Part shown: positions 1 through 8,624 of the stretch, one piece after another | How positions within the stretch are numbered: the stretch's first letter is position 1 | Layout: every line of letters begins with the position of its first letter | Assembly: GCF_019343195.1 (NCBI RefSeq) | Contig: NZ_RPHB01000002.1 | Location: 372,001-436,000, forward strand | Reading direction: 5' to 3' | Length of the DNA stretch: 64,000 nucleotides | DNA from: Arthrospiribacter ruber | GTDB taxonomy: Bacteria > Bacteroidota > Bacteroidia > Cytophagales > Cyclobacteriaceae | The notes under the pieces: model-generated | The model's database searches: none | What the model saw: the letters and a program-made list of their open reading frames with translations, nothing else | Told to the model about the DNA's origin: nothing | Program-made: the position numbers and the translations under genes

Positions 1-1
1 C

Positions 2-514
2 GGAAGAGCAGCTGAGGAAATCATATTTGGAAAAATCTCTACAGGTGCCCTGAGCGACTTGGAGAGAATTACCAAAATGGCCTATTCTATCGTATCCATT
101 TACGGTATGAATGAAAAGATCGGGAATGTATCGTTCTATGACAGTAAAGGCTCAGAATACAGAATGTCAAAACCTTATTCTGAAAAAACTTCTGAAACAA
201 TAGACGAAGAAGTAAGGAAACTCATTTCTTATGCCTATGAAAAGACCAAACAGTTGCTTTTGGAAAGAAAAAATGAACTTGAAATATTGGCCAAAGAGCT
301 ACTTGAAAAAGAAATTCTTTTCCAAAGTGATTTAGAAAAGCTAATTGGGAAAAGACCTTTCGGTAAGGAGACTACCTACGAGGCCTATACCAAAAAGGAA
401 GTCAAAGAAAAGGTGGTAACTCCGGAAGTCTCTGAGGCTGCTCCAGCAAAAGAAAGTGAGAATCCGGAAAATCCAAGTTCAGAGGCAGAAGAGGTCGAAG
501 AAAACAAAGGGTAA
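2..514 (+). CDS. ftsH: FtsH, ATP-dependent zinc metalloprotease (3' end only)
   Basis: This is the C-terminal part of the membrane-anchored AAA+ protease FtsH, which degrades misfolded membrane proteins and regulators such as LpxC. The gene runs in from before the window. The visible part begins with the peptidase M41 signature GRAAEEIIFG. It continues to STGALSDLERITKMA, whose Asp (codon 56-58) matches the third zinc ligand of the family. The HEAGH zinc site and the AAA+ module are outside the window. The last 40 or so residues are an acidic Glu/Pro-rich tail, as in other Bacteroidota FtsH. A terminator-like hairpin follows about 140 bases after the stop. The family call is secure; the full length cannot be judged. 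Confidence 0.95.
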   Translation, partial: GRAAEEIIFGKISTGALSDLERITKMAYSIVSIYGMNEKIGNVSFYDSKGSEYRMSKPYSEKTSETIDEEVRKLISYAYEKTKQLLLERKNELEILAKELLEKEILFQSDLEKLIGKRPFGKETTYEAYTKKEVKEKVVTPEVSEAAPAKESENPENPSSEAEEVEENKG

Positions 515-730
515 ATCTGAAAAAATAAAAAGTCGTTTGGAAAGAATACTATTTCAAAAATTCGTTTCCTATTGATATATGACTTTTATCATAACTCTAA
601 ATGTATTATTTGGCGGCTATACTTCAAAAGAGTACAACCGTCGCCTTTCTAGAAAAAGCTTTCCAAATCTGGAAGGCTTTTTTTATGCTATACTCCTGAT
701 TATTGGCTATGATTGGTTTATTTTGCAGGC
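515..730. other. Gap between ftsH and the LpxH-type gene, with possible hairpins
   Basis: No ORF is convincing here. A GC-richer imperfect inverted repeat (GGCGG near 612 pairing with CCGTCGCC near 644) is followed by the terminator hairpin at 653-685. The long distance between the ftsH stop and the terminator leaves room for a 3' UTR or a small RNA, but no known RNA family is recognised. Confidence 0.3.
653..685 (+). terminator. Rho-independent terminator after ftsH
   Basis: An AAAAAGCTTTCC arm pairs with GGAAGGCTTTTTT across a short AAATCT loop and ends in a run of seven T. This is the typical intrinsic terminator form for plus-strand transcription, and it separates ftsH from the next gene. 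Confidence 0.7.
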
Positions 731-1495
731 ATGAACATTCAACTGAACGGTAAAAAAGTATTTTTTGCTTCAGACTTTCATCTTGGAGCTCCTGATACTT
801 CAACCAGCAAAATACGGGAAAAAAAAATCATCAAATGGCTGGAAAGTATTGAAGATGAAGCTGCCGCTATCTTTCTTGTAGGTGACATTTTTGATTTTTG
901 GTTTGAGTACAAGCAGGTAGTACCTAAAGGATTTGTCAGGTTTCTGGGTAAGATTGCAGAACTGAGAGACAAGAATATCCCTATACTTTTTTTTACCGGC
1001 AATCATGACCTTTGGATGAAAGACTATTTCGAGAAGGAATTGCAGGTACCTGTGTACCATCACCCTATAGACATTCAGATACAAGGCAAAAAACTGCTCG
1101 TGGGACATGGGGATGGACTAGGCCCAGGAGACAAACAGTACAAGGTGCTCAAACAGGTCTTTACCAATCCCGTTGCCCAATGGATGTTCCGATGGCTACA
1201 CCCCGACATTGGTGTCTGGCTGGCCCAAAAATGGTCCTCCAAAAGCCGGATTTCAAAATTGGGCCAGGCCGAAAATGAGTTCAAAGGGGAAGAGGAATGG
1301 CTTTGGCAATATTGCAGGCAAGTTCAGAAAAACCAGCAATTTGACTTTTACATATTCGGACATAGGCATATTCCATTAGATCTACCTGTTGGGGACCACT
1401 CCAGGTACTTCAATTTGGGAGAATGGGTAAGTCAGTACACTTATGGCGTATTTGATGGCACAAGATTTGAAATCAGGACCTTTGATCCCCAATGA
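731..1495 (+). CDS. lpxH: LpxH-type UDP-2,3-diacylglucosamine diphosphatase
   Basis: This is a calcineurin-like metallophosphoesterase of the LpxH family, which cleaves UDP-2,3-diacylglucosamine to lipid X and UMP in lipid A synthesis at the inner membrane face. From the chosen ATG the protein has 254 residues, close to family length. The metal-binding motifs are complete and in order: SDFHLG (D15, H17), GDIFDFW (51-57), GNHDLW (90-95), HGDG (126-129) and GHRHIP (210-215). An in-frame TTG 18 bases upstream is possible, but the ATG puts the first beta strand in the usual place. The stop overlaps the next start in an ATGA, so the two genes are probably translationally coupled. A second LpxH-like gene lies about 5 kb away, so the true lipid A enzyme could be either. 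Confidence 0.85.
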   Translation: MNIQLNGKKVFFASDFHLGAPDTSTSKIREKKIIKWLESIEDEAAAIFLVGDIFDFWFEYKQVVPKGFVRFLGKIAELRDKNIPILFFTGNHDLWMKDYFEKELQVPVYHHPIDIQIQGKKLLVGHGDGLGPGDKQYKVLKQVFTNPVAQWMFRWLHPDIGVWLAQKWSSKSRISKLGQAENEFKGEEEWLWQYCRQVQKNQQFDFYIFGHRHIPLDLPVGDHSRYFNLGEWVSQYTYGVFDGTRFEIRTFDPQ

Positions 1496-2310
1496 AACGA
1501 ATACCGTCCATCATACTGCTTCTGGTGTTTACTTCCTTTTTTGCCAAAGGACAGGATTGGGGCATTCCGGTTACCATTGACTTTCCGAGATTAGGCTTGA
1601 TTTCTTTGGACAATCAAGGGTATATCTTTGTGTCAGACCTGGAAGGCAATCTTTATCAATATGACCAGCTTGGCCAAAGGGTCAATAATTTTTCCCCTCA
1701 GCGTCAGGGAGCTCTCAGTCAACTTGAAGCCTCATGGACAGTCAATATCTTTACTTTTTCACAAGACTTACAGGAATACCGCATTCTTGACAGGTTTATC
1801 AACCCAGTTGCTGAAAACAGAATACCACTTCAGCACATCACACTGGCTAAAGCTGCCACATTAGGCAACAATAATATCATTTGGGTGTATGATGAAGCGG
1901 ACCTGTCCCTGAAACAGCTGGATTATAGGCAGAACAGAATCATCCAAAACCAGCCTTTGAACCTGGTACTGGCTCAATCCTCCCTGGACATCCTGGATAT
2001 CCGAGAGCACATGAATATGGTTTTTATCCATATTTTCGAAGAAGGAGTATATATTTTGGACAATCAGGCCAACTTCCTTCGGCAGCTGCCTTCTGAATTT
2101 GACCAAAAGCTGAGTTTTTGGAAAGAAAATCTTGTCTATTTGAATTCAGGGGAAATGATCCTACAAAACTTAAGGAACGGAGAAAAGAAGCGTTTCGAAA
2201 AGCCTAAAAGCATCTCGGCCAAAGCCGTATTTATCAACAATCAAAATGTGATTTTTCAGGGAGTCAACAAAATCTGGATTTTTCCTCTAAACCAAACTCC
2301 CTTACAGTAA
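1492..2310 (+). CDS. Secreted protein of unknown function, possibly propeller-like
   Basis: The 272-residue product starts with a clear signal peptide (MKRIPSIILLLVFTSFFAKG, then Q). There is no lipobox Cys, so a soluble periplasmic protein is likely. The mature part is rich in short beta-strand patterns such as FVSDLEGNLYQYDQLG and VYILDNQANFLRQLP, which resemble blades of a beta-propeller. No catalytic motif is visible. The start overlaps the stop of the LpxH-type gene by four bases, so the pair forms an operon ending at the hairpin just downstream. The function is unknown; coupling to lpxH hints at an envelope role only. Confidence 0.75.
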   Translation: MKRIPSIILLLVFTSFFAKGQDWGIPVTIDFPRLGLISLDNQGYIFVSDLEGNLYQYDQLGQRVNNFSPQRQGALSQLEASWTVNIFTFSQDLQEYRILDRFINPVAENRIPLQHITLAKAATLGNNNIIWVYDEADLSLKQLDYRQNRIIQNQPLNLVLAQSSLDILDIREHMNMVFIHIFEEGVYILDNQANFLRQLPSEFDQKLSFWKENLVYLNSGEMILQNLRNGEKKRFEKPKSISAKAVFINNQNVIFQGVNKIWIFPLNQTPLQ

Positions 2311-2314
2311 AAAA

Positions 2315-2347
2315 CCCTCAGAATAGAACCGAATTCTAAGCTGAGGG
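2315..2347. terminator. Bidirectional terminator hairpin
   Basis: The outer stem CCCTCAG/CTGAGGG encloses an inner stem TAGAA/TTCTA. It sits exactly between two convergent genes, 5 bases after the plus-strand stop and 24 bases from the minus-strand stop, so it can serve both. Flanking A and T runs are short. Confidence 0.65.
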
Positions 2348-2370
2348 CCTTGATATTTTGCAGAAGAATC

Positions 2371-2799
2371 TTATCCGATTTCAACCAAAGTGATGTCGAA
2401 AATCAAATCCTGACCTGCCAAAGGATGATTGGCATCCAAAGTGACTTTTTCTTCATCCACTCCTACTACCTTCACCGGTACAGGTTGGCCTTGCTGATTT
2501 TGGAGGGACAATTCCATTCCGATTTCAGGCTTGATATGCGGTGGCACCTGGGTCAAAGGAATATCCAGCATCATGTCATCTCTCTTTTCACCATAAGCTT
2601 CATTGCTAGGTATGGTAACACTTTTTTCCTGACCGATTTCCATTCCCTGAACTGCTGCGTCAAAGCCTTTGATCATATTGCCATCACCTAAAGTGAATTG
2701 TAGAGGTTCTCTGTTTGCTGATGAGTCAAATACAGTACCGTCCTGAAGTTTTCCTGTATAATGGACTTTTACTGCATCTCCTTTACTTGCTACTGACAT
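2371..2799 (-). CDS. SlyD-like FKBP-type peptidyl-prolyl cis-trans isomerase
   Basis: This is a cytoplasmic proline isomerase and chaperone of the FKBP family. The 142 residues show the FKBP start VKVHYTGKLQDGTVFDSS, then GDGNMIKGFDAAVQGM. A SlyD-type insert-in-flap region follows at about residues 70-125, with KPEIGMELSLQNQQGQP, and the closing FKBP strand is DLIFDITLVEIG. The His/Cys-rich metal-binding tail of enterobacterial SlyD is absent, as in many Bacteroidota members. There is no signal peptide, so it acts in the cytoplasm. It is transcribed alone; a minus-strand TACCTTTG box upstream could be its -7 element. Confidence 0.9.
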   Translation of the reverse strand: MSVASKGDAVKVHYTGKLQDGTVFDSSANREPLQFTLGDGNMIKGFDAAVQGMEIGQEKSVTIPSNEAYGEKRDDMMLDIPLTQVPPHIKPEIGMELSLQNQQGQPVPVKVVGVDEEKVTLDANHPLAGQDLIFDITLVEIG

Positions 2800-2828
2800 A
2801 TTGTATTATTTTTTTGATTGATAAAGTT

Positions 2829-2836
2829 CAAAGGTA
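2829..2836 (-). promoter_or_regulatory. Possible -7 promoter element of the SlyD-like gene
   Basis: On the minus strand this reads TACCTTTG, matching the Bacteroidota -7 consensus TAnnTTTG, and it would give a leader of about 23 bases. No good -33 TTTG is seen at the expected distance, so the call rests on one box. Confidence 0.4.
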
Positions 2837-3012
2837 CGGATTTTATGATGGGGATAAAAATATGTCCGATATTGATAAAAGAGGTGTTCGGTAATGATAT
2901 AAAACCGTACGATTTCGTACATATTTTTTCCATTTTATGTGCTAATATGCAGAAAAATAGGCTATTTTGACAATGGCACCATTTTATCACTAGTCTGGCT
3001 AAACAGAAAACC

Positions 3013-4395
3013 ATGGAAAATCAACAGCTCGGCAAAATCCTCATCATAGACGACAACGAAGACCTGCTTTTCGCAGCTAAAATGCTTCTTAAAAAACATG
3101 CGAAAGAAGTCACCATAGAAAAGGATCCAAGAAGAATCCCTTTTCTGGTCAACAACAACTCTTATGATGTGATCCTATTGGACATGAACTTCACAGAAGA
3201 TACCACTTCTGGTAAAGAAGGGTTTCATTGGCTCAAGCAGATCAAGGAGATTGACCCTAAAGCTGTGGTAATCCTGATTACGGCTTTTGGTGATGTGGAA
3301 ATGGCCGTGCAGGCCCTAAAGGAAGGCGCTACTGACTTCATACTCAAGCCTTGGCAAAATGAAAAACTCCTTGCCACACTCACATCTGCCAGCAGACTGA
3401 AGGAAAGCTACAATGAAGTGGACAAGCTCAACAAAAAGCAAAAGCAACTTCAGTCCGATGCTAAAAAGCCCTATACCGAAATCATAGGAAGCAGTGCTTC
3501 TATGAAAAACATCTTTTCCATCATTGACAAAGTGGCCCAGACTGACGCAAATGTTTTGATATTGGGAGAAAATGGAACAGGGAAAGAACTCATAGCTAGG
3601 GCCATCCATGACAGATCGCATCGAAAAGATGAGATCTTTGTAGGGGTAGACATGGGAGCCATTACCGAGACTTTATTTGAAAGCGAATTATTTGGGCACA
3701 AAAGAGGTGCTTTTACCGATGCCAAGGATGATAGGGCCGGAAGGTTTGAAATCGCAGATAAAGGCACCCTGTTTCTAGATGAAATCGGTAACCTGAGCAT
3801 GCCTTTGCAGTCCAAGCTCCTGACTGTCTTGCAAAAAAGAGAAGTGACCAGAATTGGCACCAACAAAGCCATACCCGTAGATATCCGCCTGATCTGTGCC
3901 ACCAACATGCATGTACATGATATGGTGATGGAAAATACCTTTAGACAGGATTTGCTATACAGGATCAATACAGTGGAAATATTCCTTCCGCCACTTCGGG
4001 AACGTCAGGACGATATTCCTGCACTTGCAGAGCACTTCCTGAAAATCTATAGCCAAAAATACAGGAAGGACTTTGGAGGTTTTACCGCCTCTGCCATGCA
4101 GCTGCTTCAGCGGTACAATTGGCCGGGCAACATCCGTGAACTTCAGCATGCCATCGAAAGGGCCATCATCATGGCAGAAGGAGATCAATTGGACTCAAGG
4201 GATTTCTTTTTCCTTTCGGCTAAGCCTACCAATGAAAAAATCAGCTCTCCTGCATCCTATAACTTGGATGAAGTGGAAAAGACCACCATTCAGAGGGCAA
4301 TTGACAAAAATGGAGGAAATATCTCCAAAGCTGCAAAAGAGCTGGGACTGACCCGGGCCTCTTTGTACAGAAGATTAGAAAAGTATGGACTATAA
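3013..4395 (+). CDS. NtrC-family sigma-54-dependent response regulator
   Basis: The 460-residue protein has three modules. The receiver (about 8-122) has acidic residues D13-D14, phospho-acceptor D57 and conserved K112. The AAA+ domain (about 155-385) has Walker A GENGTGK (185-191) and Walker B GTLFLDEIG (251-259). A Fis-type helix-turn-helix closes the protein (NISKAAKELGLTRASLYRR). The loop that contacts sigma-54 reads GAFTDA (232-237) rather than GAFTGA, a variant that recurs in Bacteroidota regulators. It activates promoters read by RpoN polymerase after phosphorylation. The next gene, a histidine kinase, overlaps it by 11 bases and is its obvious partner. The signal and target genes cannot be inferred. 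Confidence 0.92.
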   Translation: MENQQLGKILIIDDNEDLLFAAKMLLKKHAKEVTIEKDPRRIPFLVNNNSYDVILLDMNFTEDTTSGKEGFHWLKQIKEIDPKAVVILITAFGDVEMAVQALKEGATDFILKPWQNEKLLATLTSASRLKESYNEVDKLNKKQKQLQSDAKKPYTEIIGSSASMKNIFSIIDKVAQTDANVLILGENGTGKELIARAIHDRSHRKDEIFVGVDMGAITETLFESELFGHKRGAFTDAKDDRAGRFEIADKGTLFLDEIGNLSMPLQSKLLTVLQKREVTRIGTNKAIPVDIRLICATNMHVHDMVMENTFRQDLLYRINTVEIFLPPLRERQDDIPALAEHFLKIYSQKYRKDFGGFTASAMQLLQRYNWPGNIRELQHAIERAIIMAEGDQLDSRDFFFLSAKPTNEKISSPASYNLDEVEKTTIQRAIDKNGGNISKAAKELGLTRASLYRRLEKYGL

Positions 4396-5728
4396 AGTTG
4401 GATTACTGGGCAGGATAACCTTACTATCCATTTCCTTGTTTTTGCTGTCATACTTTATCATGAGTGGAGCAGGGGTATTTGCTATATCCCTGTTTATTAT
4501 TCTGGTTTTGGCCCAAGTAATTTTTCTTCTTGGATATGCAGAAAGCTCATTCAAAAAAGTCCGGCAGTTTTTGGACAACATAAAGCAGGACAATTACACC
4601 AATGTGTATCCGGTAAAATTTGACGGAACGGAAACTGATGACCTGCACATAGAGTTCAACGCTATATTAGCCAAGCTTCAGGAAGATCAGGCCGAAAAAG
4701 AGGCCAATTACCAATATTTCCGCTCAGTATTCCAACACCTTAGTATAGGGCTCATCACTTTTGACGAGGAGGGAAAAATACAGATTGTCAACACTGCTGC
4801 CAAGCGCATGCTCAATATCCAGCAACTCAACTTGATTTCTGAAATTGAAAACATCAATAAGGAACTACATCAAGCCATTCATTCCCTAAGAACCGGTGGA
4901 AGCGAACTGATCAAAATCGCCCACCCTGACGGGATCATGCAGCTGTCTGTATATGTGATTGAGCTGGTAATGCGGGATTCCAAATTCAAGCTCGTATCCA
5001 TTCAAAATATTCAGAGTGAGCTCGAAGAGAAAGAAATGGAAGCCTGGCAAAATCTGGTGAGAGTACTCACGCATGAAATCATGAACAGCATAGCTCCTGT
5101 TTCCTCCCTTGCCGCAACGATCAAAGGCGAGATAGAAAGCAAAATAGAGCAAAATGTCCCGGCAGACATCAGTGAACTGGAAGATTATCTTATGGCTCTT
5201 AGCACCATTGAAAAGCGCTCTGAAGGCATGATTAACTTCGTCAGTGATTTCAGAAGTCTGGCACATATCCCCAATCCAAAATTCCAGACCATAAGGCTTA
5301 AAAGCCTCTTCGCCCAGATGGAAACCCTCCTTCAGCATCAGTTTGAGGCCAACCAAATCATGTTCAAGTGCAGCATCACCCCTGAAGACCTTATACTCTT
5401 TGGTGACCAAAACCTGATAGAACAGGTACTGATCAACCTTATCCAAAATGCCATTCACGCTGTAGAAGATGCAGTAAGCAAAGTCATCTCTTTAGAGGCA
5501 TTTATTGATGAGGCAGGAAAAATCATCATCGAAATCACCGACTCAGGAAAAGGAATTGAAGAAGAGGCCATGGCTAAAATTTTCATCCCATTCTTTACTA
5601 CCAAGAAAAAAGGATCCGGTATTGGTCTCAGCCTTTCCAAACAGATCATGAGAAGGCACAAAGGCAACATTCAGGTGAGATCCACCATCGGACAAGGAAG
5701 TACTTTCAAATTAATTTTCAACGCCTAA
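4385..5728 (+). CDS. Sensor histidine kinase, partner of the NtrC-type regulator
   Basis: This is a membrane-bound kinase of 447 residues. Two hydrophobic segments (about 10-27 and 31-50) with almost no loop between them anchor the protein, so there is little periplasmic sensor. A PAS-like domain follows (about 105-215). The phospho-acceptor H230 lies in LTHEIMNSIAP. The ATPase domain has N355 (NLIQNAIHAV), DSGKG (386-390) and a glycine-rich GSGIGLSLS (410-418). The short membrane unit suggests sensing within the membrane or by the PAS domain. It is translationally coupled to the regulator gene, giving a complete two-component system. The stop lies 3 bases from the convergent lipoprotein gene. 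Confidence 0.9.
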   Translation: MDYKVGLLGRITLLSISLFLLSYFIMSGAGVFAISLFIILVLAQVIFLLGYAESSFKKVRQFLDNIKQDNYTNVYPVKFDGTETDDLHIEFNAILAKLQEDQAEKEANYQYFRSVFQHLSIGLITFDEEGKIQIVNTAAKRMLNIQQLNLISEIENINKELHQAIHSLRTGGSELIKIAHPDGIMQLSVYVIELVMRDSKFKLVSIQNIQSELEEKEMEAWQNLVRVLTHEIMNSIAPVSSLAATIKGEIESKIEQNVPADISELEDYLMALSTIEKRSEGMINFVSDFRSLAHIPNPKFQTIRLKSLFAQMETLLQHQFEANQIMFKCSITPEDLILFGDQNLIEQVLINLIQNAIHAVEDAVSKVISLEAFIDEAGKIIIEITDSGKGIEEEAMAKIFIPFFTTKKKGSGIGLSLSKQIMRRHKGNIQVRSTIGQGSTFKLIFNA

Positions 5729-5731
5729 TAA

Positions 5732-6205
5732 TCAGAAAAGCCTTCCTCGCTTGCTGTAGACAAATCCAGGGCCATCACAGGCAAACCAGGACATATTAAA
5801 AAGCTTGTTGTCATGCGTAATATAGACTACTTCTGTAAAATCCTGCTCACAGGTAGCCGCCATATGGGTATTGGTCTCAAATGTCAATAAAAAAGTCTGC
5901 GCAATATTAGTATTCAATTCATCTACTTCCAGTAATTCATACTTTCCAAAAGCCTGCAAAGGAATTTCAAGCAAATCACCTTTTTTACTTCTCTGTGTAG
6001 TCTTGATAAATGTTCCATCATCATTAAAGATGTATTTTTCTTCAAAATCTACCTCAGTCGCTCCCATATCAGCCGGAACATGGCTCCTGATTTCGATCAG
6101 GTTCCAATACCCCAACACATTGAACTCAGGCTCTTTGTTGTCCTGATTGCAGGCAACAAATGCAAGGGCTAAAAAAAGGATTAAAAGGCTACTTCGCTTC
6201 ATCAT
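5732..6205 (-). CDS. Small lipoprotein, lipocalin-like, unknown function
   Basis: The 157-residue product has a lipoprotein signal peptide ending in LAFVAC (lipid-modified C19), followed by a polar linker. The mature part begins with VLGYWNLIEIRSH and contains YIFNDDGTFIKT. This resembles the lipocalin-like and copper-resistance-type small lipoprotein folds common in Bacteroidota, where a W at the first strand is followed by a F-x-x-D-G-T turn. Cys residues at TCEQDF and WFACDG could form a disulfide. It ends 3 bases from the convergent kinase gene. The function is unknown. Confidence 0.75.
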   Translation of the reverse strand: MMKRSSLLILFLALAFVACNQDNKEPEFNVLGYWNLIEIRSHVPADMGATEVDFEEKYIFNDDGTFIKTTQRSKKGDLLEIPLQAFGKYELLEVDELNTNIAQTFLLTFETNTHMAATCEQDFTEVVYITHDNKLFNMSWFACDGPGFVYSKRGRLF

Positions 6206-6409
6206 GTTATTAGATACGCAATTTTAACTAATTGCGACCTTTAAAGGTTGGCAAATTCATCGAAATTCCAAAGAATTACGCCAGATTTATCCTTGATACA
6301 GGATTTTAACATGGACTTAACTATTCCTTTACAATTAAAAACTAATTCTTAAAATTATTCTCTATTTGATAATAATCCATTCATCACAGAGTCAAATGCC
6401 TGCTTTACA

Positions 6410-7279
6410 TTGCAAGCAAAACTCGAAGACTTGGAAACTCACTTCAAAACCATCGTCATTTCTGATATCCACCTTGGCACCAAAGGTTCGAAAGCCAAGG
6501 AGGTTGCAAGATTTCTAAAACAATACCGCTGTGACAACCTTATCCTCAACGGGGATATTATTGACGGCTGGCAATTGAAAAAGTCCGGTTCCTGGAAGAG
6601 AAAACACACCCGTTTTTTCAATAGGATACTTAAAATGATAGACGGAGACAACACCAAAGTATATTATTTGAGGGGCAACCATGATGACTTTTTGGATCAA
6701 ATACTTCCTTTGCAGATCGGAAACCTGTCTATACAAAATGACATGATCTACGAAAGCTTCGGAAAAAAATACTTCATCACCCATGGAGACATTTTTGACA
6801 GTATCACCTCCAACCTGCGTTGGATAGCTTACCTGGGAGATATCGGTTATACTTTTTTACTTTGGCTCAACAGGCAGGTGAATTACCATAGGAGAAAAAG
6901 GGGCCTGCCATATTTTTCACTTAGCCAATATATCAAAGGCAAAGTAAAGTCTGCGGTATCCTACATAGATCAATACGAAGAGGAACTGGCCAAGATGGCA
7001 GTGGCCAAAGGCTGCGACGGAATTATCTGTGGACATATTCACAAGGCTGAAAACAGAAATATTGACGGAATACACTATTTGAACTCAGGAGATTGGGTCG
7101 AAACCATGAGTGCTTTAGCAGAGGACTTGGAAGGCAACTGGCAGTTGATATTTTACAATGAAATCAATTTCAAGCAAGAGTCTCCTGTAATTTCATTACC
7201 AAAACCAACAGAACAGGATTACAAGGTAGTGGCATTTAGCAAAGCAGAACCCAATCCCGGTCTGACAGACTTTCTTTGA
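6410..7279 (+). CDS. LpxH-like metallophosphoesterase (second copy)
   Basis: This is a COG2908-type phosphoesterase of 289 residues. The full set of metal ligands is present: SDIHLG (D19, H21), NGDIID (47-52), RGNHDDF (88-94), THGDIFD (124-130) and GHIH (208-211). No ATG is available before the first motif. TTG is the most likely start, after an in-frame stop 60 bases upstream. Compared with the LpxH-type gene at 731 it has a different helical insert (about 131-190, rich in aromatic and basic residues). It is followed after one base by a glycosyltransferase, so the pair probably acts on the same nucleotide-linked lipid or glycan. It may be a paralogue with another pyrophosphate substrate rather than the lipid A enzyme. 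Confidence 0.8.
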   Translation: MQAKLEDLETHFKTIVISDIHLGTKGSKAKEVARFLKQYRCDNLILNGDIIDGWQLKKSGSWKRKHTRFFNRILKMIDGDNTKVYYLRGNHDDFLDQILPLQIGNLSIQNDMIYESFGKKYFITHGDIFDSITSNLRWIAYLGDIGYTFLLWLNRQVNYHRRKRGLPYFSLSQYIKGKVKSAVSYIDQYEEELAKMAVAKGCDGIICGHIHKAENRNIDGIHYLNSGDWVETMSALAEDLEGNWQLIFYNEINFKQESPVISLPKPTEQDYKVVAFSKAEPNPGLTDFL

Positions 7280-7280
7280 G

Positions 7281-8426
7281 ATGAAGTTTCTATTTATAGT
7301 TCAAGGTGAAGGCAGAGGGCACATGACACAAGCCATTGCTCTGGGACAGCTTTTGGAGAAAAAAGGCCATACTCTTACAGCTGTCTGCATAGGTAAAAGC
7401 GAAAGAAGACAAATACCGGAATTTGTATATCAAAAGATAAATGCACCTGTCTATACTTTTGAAAGCCCCAACTTTGTAACTGACAAAAGCAGCAAATCCA
7501 TTAGACTCACCGCCACTATTTCACATAATCTTCTGAAATGGAAATGCTTTAAGAAAAGTTTGAAGAAATTGGACACCATCATCCAGGAATCAGAACCTGA
7601 TGTCATCCTGAATTTTTATGATATGCTGGCCGGAATTTATTCTTTGCTTTACAGACCTTCCTGTAGCTTTTGGACGATTGGGCATCAGTATCTGGCAGAT
7701 CATCCAGCATTCCTTTTCCCCAAAAACTCTTTTTTAAAGCGCCTGATTTTCAAATTCAACAACAAGATCACTTCAATTGGCGCAGATTTGCATTTGGCTC
7801 TATCTTTCCAGCCTTTGCCCCAATCTGGTAATAAAATAAAGGTACTCCCTCCTCTATTGAGAGAAGAAATCAAGTCTCTAGAAACCAGGAAAGAGGATTT
7901 TATTCTTGCCTATACAGTCAATCCCGGATATGGAGAAGAAATTCTGGAATTTGCAGCAGCGCATCCTGACATAAAAGTCGAGGCTTTTTGGGACAAAAAA
8001 GGTGCAGCTCCGACCTACCAGCCTTTACCAAATCTTATTTTCCACCAAATCAACGACAAGCTTTTTTTGGAAAAAATGGCTGCTTGCCGGGGATTGATCT
8101 CCACAGCAGGATTTGAATCCATTTGCGAAGCCATGTACTTGGGCAAAAAAGTCATGTTGATCCCGGTCCAAGGTCAGTTTGAACAATCCTGCAATGCCTT
8201 GGATGCTGTTCAGGCCGGTGCAGGAATAACCCATGGGTCATTTGACATCTCAGTTTTTGACCAGTATCTGCAATCTGTAACAGAAGCAGACACCTTTCCA
8301 AACCCTTGGGCAGATCAATTTGAGAAAATGTTTTTTGAGGTGGTGGGGGAAAACACTTCTGCAAGTGGAGAAACTTTTAGCAATTACAACTTCCCAGTAT
8401 CTTTAAATACTAAACTTCATTCCTAA
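7281..8426 (+). CDS. GT-B type glycosyltransferase
   Basis: The 381-residue protein resembles MurG/UDP-glucuronosyltransferase-like enzymes of the GT-B fold. The N-terminal glycine-rich loop is GEGRGHMTQAIALG (about 9-22), as in acceptor-binding domains. The C-terminal half has STAGFESICEAMYLGKKVM and PVQGQFEQSCNA, the usual nucleotide-sugar binding signature. It has no signal peptide, so it acts on the cytoplasmic side. Its start is one base after the stop of the LpxH-like gene, so the two are certainly co-transcribed and likely work on one glycolipid. The donor and acceptor cannot be read from the sequence. Confidence 0.82.
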   Translation: MKFLFIVQGEGRGHMTQAIALGQLLEKKGHTLTAVCIGKSERRQIPEFVYQKINAPVYTFESPNFVTDKSSKSIRLTATISHNLLKWKCFKKSLKKLDTIIQESEPDVILNFYDMLAGIYSLLYRPSCSFWTIGHQYLADHPAFLFPKNSFLKRLIFKFNNKITSIGADLHLALSFQPLPQSGNKIKVLPPLLREEIKSLETRKEDFILAYTVNPGYGEEILEFAAAHPDIKVEAFWDKKGAAPTYQPLPNLIFHQINDKLFLEKMAACRGLISTAGFESICEAMYLGKKVMLIPVQGQFEQSCNALDAVQAGAGITHGSFDISVFDQYLQSVTEADTFPNPWADQFEKMFFEVVGENTSASGETFSNYNFPVSLNTKLHS

Positions 8427-8624
8427 ACTCTTTCCCCTAATTTCTGTTATCTTGCAGACTGCGGGAGAAAGGTATAACTGCATTTTGCCCAAAATAGCCA
8501 ATCCAATCAGTTAAATCGATTGCGAAGAAAAACACCCAAAATTATGGCTTCATTTTTTGACCGTCTGCCTTTGGGCTACCGCAAAATAATGTAAATTCAA
8601 GACTGCTTTAGTGTTTGCAAAACC

